Shown piece after piece: positions 15,092-20,268 of a stretch of DNA of 49,873 nt (position 1 is its first letter; each line of letters begins with the position of its first letter). The notes under the pieces were generated by a model. It had not been told where the DNA came from, did not search any database, and saw only the letters and a list, made by a program, of their open reading frames with translations. Both the position numbers and the translations under genes were made by a program. Source of the DNA: a virus; IMG/VR virus record IMGVR_UViG_3300042988_000539, positions 1 through 49,873 of that record. One strand, written 5' to 3'.

Positions 15092-15870
15092 GACACCCTC
15101 CAGTCCGCTGTTGCGCTCACGACGCGCAAGTCTTCGATGCCTGCAGCGTTGTTGAAGTATTGTGTGAACGGCAGACCTCTGTGCTGCCCTGCGCCGAAGC
15201 TATCGCAGTTGATGCGATTGATGTTCTCCTTGAACTCCGGATGCAGCCAGAAGTCCCGTCCTCCAGCCCGTCCTGTGCACAGCTTGTGCCACTGGGCAGA
15301 GCCGTTCTGGAACGCTCGTGACAGGGTGTGGAAGCTTGAGTGTGTCATGTAGACGCTGTCCCCGTGCAGTGTGAACAGGCACGGCTCTGCGAGTGCTGCG
15401 GGCAGACCCCGCAAGCGGAACGTGACACGTGTCATGCTGTCATCGCCACTGAACGTGTCCAGCCCTTCTCCGAGTGACGCGACCTGTTCACGTGTCAGCT
15501 TGGCACGCAGCCCGTGGAGCGAGCAGTCGACCACGGACGGCAGCAGCACGGCGCTCCTCACGGGGCACAGGGTGCTGTTCAGGACGACGAGTGGCTGGCT
15601 GTGGCGCTCTGTTGGCACGGCTACGGAGCCAGCCGAGAGCTCCTGCATGATGCGTGTGTGCTCCTCGTTGCTCATCATGTTCGCTGTGCGGACGAGGTCT
15701 TGCTGCAAGGCTGTCACGGCACGCGCCACACGTCGTTCTTGCGTCGAACGTATGGTCTCGATTGTGTCCGTGAGTGTTGGCAGCGCTGTCTCTGTCAATG
15801 TGTACGTCTTCCCCCCGAGGCGCAAGAAGTGGAAGTCATCCCTCAAGGCGGTGCTTGTGTCTACCTCCAT
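15088..15870 (-). CDS. E2-like candidate (PRTRC protein B-like position)
   Basis: 260 residues. The first 80 residues are helical; the rest is beta-rich. The segment HKLCTGRAGGRDFW (Cys198) followed by F-x-x-N-I-N-x-x-N-C-D-S is reminiscent of the Cys-x-Gly...Trp arrangement of the E2-like PRTRC protein B family, and THSSFHTL lies upstream. I cannot show the E2 fold by eye, so this is an inference from the Cys motif and from the gene order (small protein, this gene, E1, JAB). Cys222 is an alternative active residue. AAAGGAG precedes the ATG; an intercistronic hairpin separates it from the small upstream gene. Confidence 0.55.
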   Translation of the reverse strand: MEVDTSTALRDDFHFLRLGGKTYTLTETALPTLTDTIETIRSTQERRVARAVTALQQDLVRTANMMSNEEHTRIMQELSAGSVAVPTERHSQPLVVLNSTLCPVRSAVLLPSVVDCSLHGLRAKLTREQVASLGEGLDTFSGDDSMTRVTFRLRGLPAALAEPCLFTLHGDSVYMTHSSFHTLSRAFQNGSAQWHKLCTGRAGGRDFWLHPEFKENINRINCDSFGAGQHRGLPFTQYFNNAAGIEDLRVVSATADWRVS

Positions 15871-15891
15871 AGGGCTCCTTTCCCAAGTGGA

Positions 15892-15919
15892 GGGGTGCGG
15901 AGCGTGTGCCCCGCACCCC
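15892..15919. other. Intercistronic hairpin between small modifier candidate and E2-like gene
   Basis: GGGGTGCGG (15892-15900) and CCGCACCCC (15911-15919) form a perfect 9-bp GC-rich stem with a 10-base loop. There is no T-run, so it is not a standard terminator. In the leftward transcript it stands 3' of the small gene and could stabilise its RNA or reduce read-through, giving more of the small protein than of the enzymes. Confidence 0.65.
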
Positions 15920-15930
15920 GTGTTCAGTGG

Positions 15931-16131
15931 TTACGCCTGATTCAGCACGGAGCTGATGGTGACCTTGGACATGTCGACCATGTCCGGCAGGGTCGCAGGG
16001 CTGTCAACCAAAGTGCCGTCATAGTGCACCTTAAAGCTGCCCTTGTACCCCTGCTCGACAGCCTTGGCTTTGATAGCCTCGATGGCTGCAGCGCGTGTGA
16101 TGCTCGGCGTTCCGGTTGTCCATGGACTCAT
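15931..16131 (-). CDS. Small protein, candidate ubiquitin-like modifier
   Basis: 66 residues with AGGAGG 6 bases before the ATG. A helix (RAAAIEAIKAKAVEQGY) precedes two strands (SFKVHYDGTLV and KVTISSVLNQA). Size and position match the small ubiquitin-like protein C of PRTRC-type clusters, which lies beside E2-, E1- and JAB-type genes. Against this, the C-terminus is Asn-Gln-Ala with no Gly-Gly, and the secondary-structure order is not an obvious beta-grasp. If it is the modifier, the C-terminus would have to be conjugated unusually. The gene is real; the role is tentative. Confidence 0.7.
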   Translation of the reverse strand: MSPWTTGTPSITRAAAIEAIKAKAVEQGYKGSFKVHYDGTLVDSPATLPDMVDMSKVTISSVLNQA

Positions 16132-16514
16132 TTCCCACCTCCTGTTTGTGTTGGTTTATGTTCCATATACGTTGGGACGTCTGCTCCGCAGTCAAGACAC
16201 GTGCGTCGTCCTGTGCAAGGCACCTCGCCCTCGTACCTGGTTCGTTTATGACTACACTTACTCTTGGCATCCCACGAGGCTTGTTCCTCGCAGGCTTCTG
16301 CCAGCTGATCCAACTCATCGACCTCATCGATGAGGTCTTGTAGCTCGAGGACGAGGAGCCCTGCGTTCTCTACGAGCTCGGCGCGTTCATACGCAGCCAG
16401 TTCTGCGAGCTTCTTGGTATTGAGCCTGTTGCCCAGCTCACGGAGCTCAAGGAGCTGGCAGTCCCAGAACCAATACGTGCCACTCATTTCGATGACTGGG
16501 TAGACGTTCTCCAT
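16128..16514 (-). CDS. Hypothetical helical protein with C-terminal zinc ribbon
   Basis: 128 residues from ATG 16514, four bases inside the end of the upstream gene's reach. The middle is a long Leu/Glu-rich helix (LAELAAYERAELVENAGLLVLELQDLIDEV), followed by KCSHKR...CTGRRTCLDCGAD, four Cys fit for one zinc. The terminal Gly-Gly-Gly-Lys is produced by the ribosome-binding site of the next gene (ATGA overlap), so it should not be read as a ubiquitin-type tail. Confidence 0.7.
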   Translation of the reverse strand: MENVYPVIEMSGTYWFWDCQLLELRELGNRLNTKKLAELAAYERAELVENAGLLVLELQDLIDEVDELDQLAEACEEQASWDAKSKCSHKRTRYEGEVPCTGRRTCLDCGADVPTYMEHKPTQTGGGK

Positions 16515-16515
16515 G

Positions 16516-17076
16516 TCACACCTCCCAGATGTCCCTGGAGGCGAGCACCTGTTGCATCGCCAGAGGGTTATTCTCAAGGTTGCGTATGTTCCTCGTCTGG
16601 TTGCATATGCAGTCATTCTGTGACCCGTTCCCAACGCACCAGCCGTAGGCGTAGCCTCTCCTGCCTGTGCTGGGTGTTGAGCCGGACTGCGCGTTCTGGA
16701 GCAGGAACACCGTGCCACGCTCCACGCAGACCTCACACAGCACGTTCTTATGCGCAGCAAAGTCCACCACGACACGCATCCCGTCACGCCACTGGTAGTC
16801 GAACGTGCTTGCTTCTGCGGGCTCTGGCACTGCCTCCTCCTCGCCCTCTACGTATGGCAGAAGGTCTTCGTAGCGCTCTATCTCCTCCTCACACTCTGGG
16901 CAGTAGAACTGATACGTGTCCTCGTCCGTGTAGAGCTCATCATCACTCGACTCGAAGTCCGTGTAGCCATCTTCCGAGATGTACGCCACGCCAAACTGCC
17001 TGCCTGCCACACGCACCTTGTAGTCAACGTGGTCGATGACGTCGTTGCAGTGCGGGCACTTCTTCCTTACACTCAT
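16516..17076 (-). CDS. Zinc-ribbon protein heading the ubiquitin-like cassette
   Basis: 186 residues from ATG 17076. The N-terminal CPHC (residues 7-10) pairs with CPEC after an acidic, Asp/Glu/Tyr-rich stretch (DGYTDFESSDDELYTDED), and a further CEVC follows at mid-length. The C-terminal third is Gly/Asn-rich. A treble-clef or rubredoxin-like zinc fold is plausible; whether it works as an E3-like adaptor is untested. Its leader AAGGGGGTGTGAT resembles those of the genes at 17628 and 12226. Confidence 0.7.
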   Translation of the reverse strand: MSVRKKCPHCNDVIDHVDYKVRVAGRQFGVAYISEDGYTDFESSDDELYTDEDTYQFYCPECEEEIERYEDLLPYVEGEEEAVPEPAEASTFDYQWRDGMRVVVDFAAHKNVLCEVCVERGTVFLLQNAQSGSTPSTGRRGYAYGWCVGNGSQNDCICNQTRNIRNLENNPLAMQQVLASRDIWEV

Positions 17077-17414
17077 ATCACACCCCCTTATGGTTGATTG
17101 TTGCACGTTGCCCCTTGGTGAGGGGGTGCCCTGCCCGTGTGCGGGCGGTCAGGTGGCGACACACGGGACAGGGCGGTGGGACGTTTAGATGGTGGTGCTA
17201 TGCACCTCGCCCTTGAACTGGTCAGACACTTGGTAAAATGCTACCAAGCGTCCTAAACGATATATCGCACGCTCTTGAATCCGGGGGCGCCCCCTCAAGA
17301 GCGTGGCTGACTGGCACGTGTCACGCCACACGCCTTGCACAGCATGGCTGGGAGGGGCTGGGCAGGCGCCACGCTATCCTGCTTCCCCGGTGGCACATCG
17401 CCCCTCACGCAGCC
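17077..17414. other. Noncoding leader with three hairpins
   Basis: No convincing gene lies here. Three inverted repeats are clear. CCCTGCCCGTGT (17129-17140) pairs with 17161-17173, with one bulged A. CTTGGTA (17229-17235) pairs with TACCAAG (17242-17248) around a 6-base loop. CACGCTCTTGA (17268-17278) pairs with TCAAGAGCGTG (17295-17305), and its loop contains the perfect palindrome GGGGGCGCCCCC (17283-17294). None is followed by a T-run. They lie upstream of the zinc-ribbon gene in the leftward transcript and may be regulatory RNA, binding sites or part of an origin. Confidence 0.7.
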
Positions 17415-17498
17415 TTAGCAATCGCAATCCACGTTCGTGCACTCACCACCCGGCGTGCACGGCGCTCCGCAGACTGGACATTGTGTCGGTGTATACAT
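17415..17498 (-). CDS. 27-residue cysteine-rich microprotein
   Basis: ATG 17498 follows AAGGAGGGG by 3 bases and opens 27 codons ending in TAA. The product contains six Cys (QCPVCGAPCTPGGEC and CDC at the end), enough for a zinc knuckle. The ribosome-binding site overlaps the stop of the preceding 39-residue gene. The dense Cys pattern and strong site argue for a real gene despite its size; its function is unknown. Confidence 0.55.
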   Translation of the reverse strand: MYTPTQCPVCGAPCTPGGECTNVDCDC

Positions 17499-17508
17499 CG
17501 TCCCCTCC

Positions 17509-17628
17509 TTACGCATGATGGTTCACGCCGAACTGCGCCAGCAGGTCTGCCAGCACCCACACCACACCCTGCAACACATACATCTCACCATTCTTGATCT
17601 TGTAACGCATTCCGTTGCATACTTTCAT
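17509..17628 (-). CDS. 39-residue small protein
   Basis: Starts at ATG 17628 behind GAGGGGGTGTGTG, a leader like that of the gene at 17076. The N-terminus is basic (KVCNGMRYKIKNGEM), followed by a hydrophobic helix (YVLQGVVWVLADLLAQFGV). It may be membrane-associated. It is the first gene downstream of the hammerhead ribozyme, so its mRNA would begin at the ribozyme's cleavage site. Confidence 0.55.
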   Translation of the reverse strand: MKVCNGMRYKIKNGEMYVLQGVVWVLADLLAQFGVNHHA

Positions 17629-17719
17629 CACACACCCCCTCATTGTAGCCGTTGACGTTAGACTTCGGACATTAGACGTGACACGCGCCACGCCTCCTCA
17701 TTCCACACGCTCGCATCCT

Positions 17720-17771
17720 TCCGTTTCGGACTACATAGTCCTCATCAGTATAGATATAATCTATATACGGA
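17720..17771 (-). ncRNA. Type III hammerhead ribozyme
   Basis: The minus-strand RNA has every core element in order. Stem III 5' strand UCCG (17771-17768) is followed by the cleavage triplet GUA (17768-17766). Stem I is UAUAGAU/AUCUAUA (17765-17759 and 17755-17749, loop UAU). Core CUGAUGA (17748-17742) comes next, then stem II GGACU/AGUCC (17741-17737, 17732-17728, loop AUGU). GAAA (17727-17724) and stem III 3' strand CGGA (17723-17720) complete it. Predicted self-cleavage is between 17766 and 17765. It lies between two small genes, so it would split the leftward leader transcript and leave a 5'-hydroxyl on the downstream RNA. No other copy was noticed in the window. Confidence 0.88.
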
Positions 17772-17784
17772 CGCTCTGCAAGGC

Positions 17785-17961
17785 TTACGCTGGCAATAAC
17801 TCGAATTCCGTGACCTTGTGTAATTCTGTTATCTTATAATCAGTTAAGAACCGCCTCATATCGCCAAGATATCCAAGCGCCTCACGCTTATTATCGCAAG
17901 TAATTTCTTGATACTCATTATGCTTCACGCATTTATATTTCAGTCTGTATCCGATAATCAT
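17785..17961 (-). CDS. Small hypothetical protein
   Basis: 58 residues from ATG 17961 (GGGGGAT upstream). Alpha/beta pattern with two strands at the start (IIGYRLKYKCVKHNEYQEITC) and a helix (KREALGYLGDMRRFLTDY). The product looks globular. Codons are A/T-rich. It ends 14 bases before the ribozyme. Confidence 0.6.
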   Translation of the reverse strand: MIIGYRLKYKCVKHNEYQEITCDNKREALGYLGDMRRFLTDYKITELHKVTEFELLPA

Positions 17962-17980
17962 ATATCCCCCATTCAAGTTA

Positions 17981-18018
17981 TATATAGGGGCGTTCCACGC
18001 AAGCAACGCCCCTATATA
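17981..18018. repeat. Perfect 14-bp inverted repeat
   Basis: TATATAGGGGCGTT (17981-17994) and its exact complement (18005-18018) flank a 10-base spacer. It fills the gap between two small genes and touches the stop of the upstream one. There is no T-run, so it is more likely an mRNA-end hairpin, processing site or operator than an intrinsic terminator. Confidence 0.75.
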
Positions 18019-18019
18019 G

Positions 18020-18277
18020 TTATCCGATTAATTCAAAGTCGCTATCGGCGGAACTGGAACTTGCAGGCGGATAAATTGTAAACTTAATAGCCAGCGACCC
18101 GTCGCCGATTTTTTGCCCGCCGAACTTGCTCCCGACTTGCGCATACTTAACAAAGACCTTTTCAATACCATTTTTGTCTTTGTATTTTTCTTCCACGCGC
18201 TTAAGCGGTATCTTGATATTAAGATAATCGCCTGCGACTGGTAGACCCACTCCACTCCACACTTTTCCTGTAGCCAT
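18020..18277 (-). CDS. Small beta-rich hypothetical protein
   Basis: 85 residues from ATG 18277 (GAGGTG 4 bases upstream). Strands such as GDYLNIKIPLKRVEEKY, IEKVFVKYAQVG and LAIKFTIYPPA suggest a small beta-barrel, with a Ser-rich acidic tail (SSSSADSDFELIG). An SSB-like acidic tail is suggestive but the family is unknown. Probably the first gene of the leftward transcripts from the control region. Confidence 0.65.
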   Translation of the reverse strand: MATGKVWSGVGLPVAGDYLNIKIPLKRVEEKYKDKNGIEKVFVKYAQVGSKFGGQKIGDGSLAIKFTIYPPASSSSADSDFELIG

Positions 18278-18560
18278 AAAGCACCTCTTTCGTTGTGCGC
18301 ATATATAAATGCGCCGTTTTCGGTTTTGCCGTTCCTTCCGGCTTCGGTTCAAGCATAGCACCGCCGAAGCCGAAGCGCAAGTTTTCGATAAACGCTTGCC
18401 GTGAAACGACTTGCGACAAAATGAAGCCGTCTGCCGTCGGGACAGCGACGACCTTAAAATAATATAAGTATCTGAGGGGATTGGGGATGCGTATAAATAG
18501 GCGCGCGACACGCGCCATTTATCGGTCGCTGGAGAGAACCTGCGGATTTTCTGATACGAA

Positions 18561-18630
18561 GTATATATATTATTAGTTAGCATAGCTAAGTATTATATAT
18601 ATATATATTTTTTGTTTTATTTATGATTAG
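18561..18630. other. AT-rich tract with palindrome (possible unwinding element)
   Basis: About 70 bases almost wholly A/T, including a long TA alternation and a T-rich end. TTAGC (18577-18581) and GCTAA (18585-18589) form a palindrome around ATA, with further imperfect pairing outward. Such tracts next to iterons often melt first at replication origins. No assay is possible here. Confidence 0.5.
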
Positions 18631-18830
18631 TTCTTGTAGTTGTAGTCAAAAGGGCGAATTGTTCGCAGTTTTCCCGTCGGCGAAAAGCCGCAAGTCTTTG
18701 TGCCGGAACGACTTCCGAAGCCGTGCTTCCTATAATTAATATTATGTAAACTACGCGACCCCCACCTGTTGAACGCCTCAAATCGACCCCACAACGCGCG
18801 TATAGGACCGATCTCATTAAAAACTTCGTG

Positions 18831-18940
18831 CACAAACGTGTCACGTGCATAGCACAAACGTGTCTCGCCCATGCCACAAACGTGTGTCCGCCGCACCACA
18901 AACGTGTCACGTGCCAAGCACATTCGTTGTCTCTACGGAC
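18831..18940. repeat. Five 22-bp iterons
   Basis: CACAAACGTGT begins at 18831, 18853, 18875 and 18897, exactly 22 bases apart, and a degenerate fifth copy (CACATTCGTTGT) begins at 18919. A related CACAAATGT lies between the -35 and -10 boxes of the rightward promoter (18996). The 22-bp period equals two DNA turns, so a protein would bind all copies on one face. Likely ligands are a replication initiator or the ribbon-helix-helix protein encoded next. Confidence 0.9.
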
Positions 18941-18981
18941 ACTTTCGGTTATCGTATGTGAAAGAAAAGTTGTCATTTTTC

Positions 18982-19010
18982 TTGACACTTTTGTGCACAA
19001 ATGTTACACT
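18982..19010 (+). promoter_or_regulatory. Sigma-70-like promoter for late/packaging genes
   Basis: TTGACA (18982-18987) and TACACT (19005-19010) are 17 bases apart. An iteron-like CACAAATGT sits inside the spacer, so the promoter is probably repressed or activated by the iteron-binding protein. The predicted leader to ATG 19053 is about 36 bases. Confidence 0.78.
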
Positions 19011-19052
19011 TGTGTTGCATGTCGCGGGAAACTACAATAATCGAGGTGTTTT

Positions 19053-19511
19053 ATGGGTAATATAAAGATGAAGCGTGTCGTGTTCACCGTGCCGCAGGAG
19101 GACTACGACCAGTTCTCCAGGATCGCTGCGATCAATGGGGACTACAAAGCGTCCTTGGTCTTGCGTAAGGCGGTTCTAGCCTATAAGGATGGCGCGCTGT
19201 GGTTCGACCGGTTCACGCCGCGCGTGCGTGGGCAGGCGTCTAGCGAGGCTAGCAAGCCGGGCAAAGGCACTCCGCATACGGAGAAGAAGCCTGTGGACCT
19301 GACCCAGCAGCCTGTGCTGTATGTGTCCCCATCTGGGATCAAGCTCTACAAGATGCCTAATAAGAGTAGGGAGGAGTGCACAGAGGAGAACCCGTACTAC
19401 CTGCTGCCGGATGGGGAGCCGGACTTCAACGAGACCAAGATGCCGTGGTACCAGGCCGAGCTGGCGAAGCAGCAGAGTGTGACGGATGACGCGGCGGAGG
19501 AGGCGGTATGA
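19053..19511 (+). CDS. Ribbon-helix-helix-like DNA-binding protein
   Basis: 152 residues. The N-terminal about 45 residues read as a ribbon-helix-helix fold: strand MKRVVFTVP, helix QEDYDQFSRIAAI, turn NGDY, helix KASLVLRKAVLAY. The remainder is polar and probably unfolded, ending acidic. RHH proteins bind repeated operators as dimers. This gene lies directly behind the promoter and 22-bp iterons, so self-regulation or origin binding is likely. GAGGTG precedes the ATG. It overlaps the terminase small-subunit gene (ATGA), so a packaging-regulator role is also possible. Confidence 0.65.
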   Translation: MGNIKMKRVVFTVPQEDYDQFSRIAAINGDYKASLVLRKAVLAYKDGALWFDRFTPRVRGQASSEASKPGKGTPHTEKKPVDLTQQPVLYVSPSGIKLYKMPNKSREECTEENPYYLLPDGEPDFNETKMPWYQAELAKQQSVTDDAAEEAV

Positions 19512-19864
19512 CGAAGCGCGAGCTGTATGACAGGTACGTAGCGTTCCGGGGCGACCCGTCCAACGACGAGACGACCGATGGGCAGTTCGTGGCGCAGATC
19601 GGGCTGTCGCCGGCTGCGGTTGACGTGCTGCGTGCCTCGAGCGAGACCGCCGACAGGGTGCTGATCGAGCGCAGGAAGCGGATGGCGAAGCACCTGCAGG
19701 AGGTGGACGACGGGCTGCTCAAGAAGGCGAAGGCGGGGGACACGCGGGCGGCTTCCCTAGTATATGCCCGGTTCGAGGGATGGACGCCGAAGGTTGAGGA
19801 GACGAACGCGAAGACGGCAGGCGGAGCGAAGACGCTCGCGGACCTGATCGCGGAACACGGATAA
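19508..19864 (+). CDS. Terminase small subunit-like protein
   Basis: 118 residues. An N-terminal helix-turn-helix-like region (TDGQFVAQIGLSPAAVDVLRAS) is followed by a long helix (VLIERRKRMAKHLQEVDDGLLKKAKAGDTRAASLVYARFEGW). This is the layout of small terminase subunits that recognise packaging DNA. GGAGGAGG precedes the ATG. The large subunit follows after two small genes. Confidence 0.7.
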   Translation: MTKRELYDRYVAFRGDPSNDETTDGQFVAQIGLSPAAVDVLRASSETADRVLIERRKRMAKHLQEVDDGLLKKAKAGDTRAASLVYARFEGWTPKVEETNAKTAGGAKTLADLIAEHG

Positions 19865-19873
19865 GGAGGCTGT

Positions 19874-20080
19874 ATGGCTACTGATTATTACACGGCGGCG
19901 GATGTGCTGGCGGCACGCTCAGATTGGACATTAACGACAACAACCCCAGGCGCAGGTGGGTACTATTGGCTTGATAGCCTCGGGACCCTACAGGGGCCGC
20001 AACAGGCTGTAGAAGACCCTGACCTGGACTGGGCGGACGAGGTACGGCTCAAGTACCCTGTGAAAGCGAGGCACGCATGA
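19874..20080 (+). CDS. Small hypothetical protein
   Basis: 68 residues; AAGGAGG lies 7 bases before the ATG. Tyr/Trp/Thr-rich with a helical start (AADVLAAR) and beta-type centre. No family recognised. Lies between the terminase subunit genes. Confidence 0.65.
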   Translation: MATDYYTAADVLAARSDWTLTTTTPGAGGYYWLDSLGTLQGPQQAVEDPDLDWADEVRLKYPVKARHA

Positions 20081-20268
20081 CGCAGCAGTGCAGGGAGGAC
20101 ATGAACGCCGTCTGTAGCAAGATGAGCGACCACTTCAAGGACTGGGCCATCGTAGCCGTAACGCCCTCCGACGAGCTGGTGTGGCACGTGACAAGCAAGG
20201 CGGCCGCCATAGGGCTCTGCCAGTTCATGATGGACAACTGCCGCAAGGAGCTCGCTGATGACGCATGA
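20077..20268 (+). CDS. Small hypothetical protein
   Basis: 63 residues. A helical start (DMNAVCSKMSDHFK), then strands (WAIVAVTPSDELVWHVTS) and a final helix. It overlaps both neighbours (ATGA at the start, 11 bases into the large terminase). No family recognised. Confidence 0.65.
   Translation: MTQQCREDMNAVCSKMSDHFKDWAIVAVTPSDELVWHVTSKAAAIGLCQFMMDNCRKELADDA

Larger units (their letters stand above)
18278..19052. other. Noncoding control region, candidate origin
   Basis: 775 bases between the divergent transcription units with no convincing gene. From left to right it holds GC-rich imperfect inverted repeats around 18340-18420, an AT tract with a palindrome (18561-18630), a less structured part, five 22-bp iterons (18831-18940) and the rightward promoter (18982-19010). 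AT tract plus iterons at the junction of divergent replication and late genes is a typical origin/control layout. Confidence 0.6.

Noticed and set aside
16128-16145. Gly-Gly-Gly-Lys C-terminus as a ubiquitin-like tail
   Set aside because: The codons are the AGGAGGTGGG ribosome-binding site of the next gene, and the protein is a zinc-ribbon/helical protein, not a beta-grasp.
17341-17398. Short minus-strand frame starting at 17398 (about 25 codons)
   Set aside because: Weak ribosome-binding site and Arg/Pro/Ser/Cys-rich random-looking composition overlapping hairpin DNA.
17735-17790. Promoter-like TTGCAG/TATATC on the minus strand
   Set aside because: The same bases are fully accounted for by hammerhead stems I and III; the boxes are poor matches.
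18219-18518. 99-residue minus-strand reading frame with protein-like composition
   Set aside because: It has no ribosome-binding site at its start, overlaps the better-supported gene at 18020-18277 by 59 bases, and crosses GC-rich inverted repeats. It remains possible but is not supported enough to list.
18617-19000. 127-residue minus-strand reading frame across the iterons
   Set aside because: It runs through the 22-bp repeats and the promoter; its repeated Cys/His/Thr/Arg-Leu pattern is just the translated iterons.
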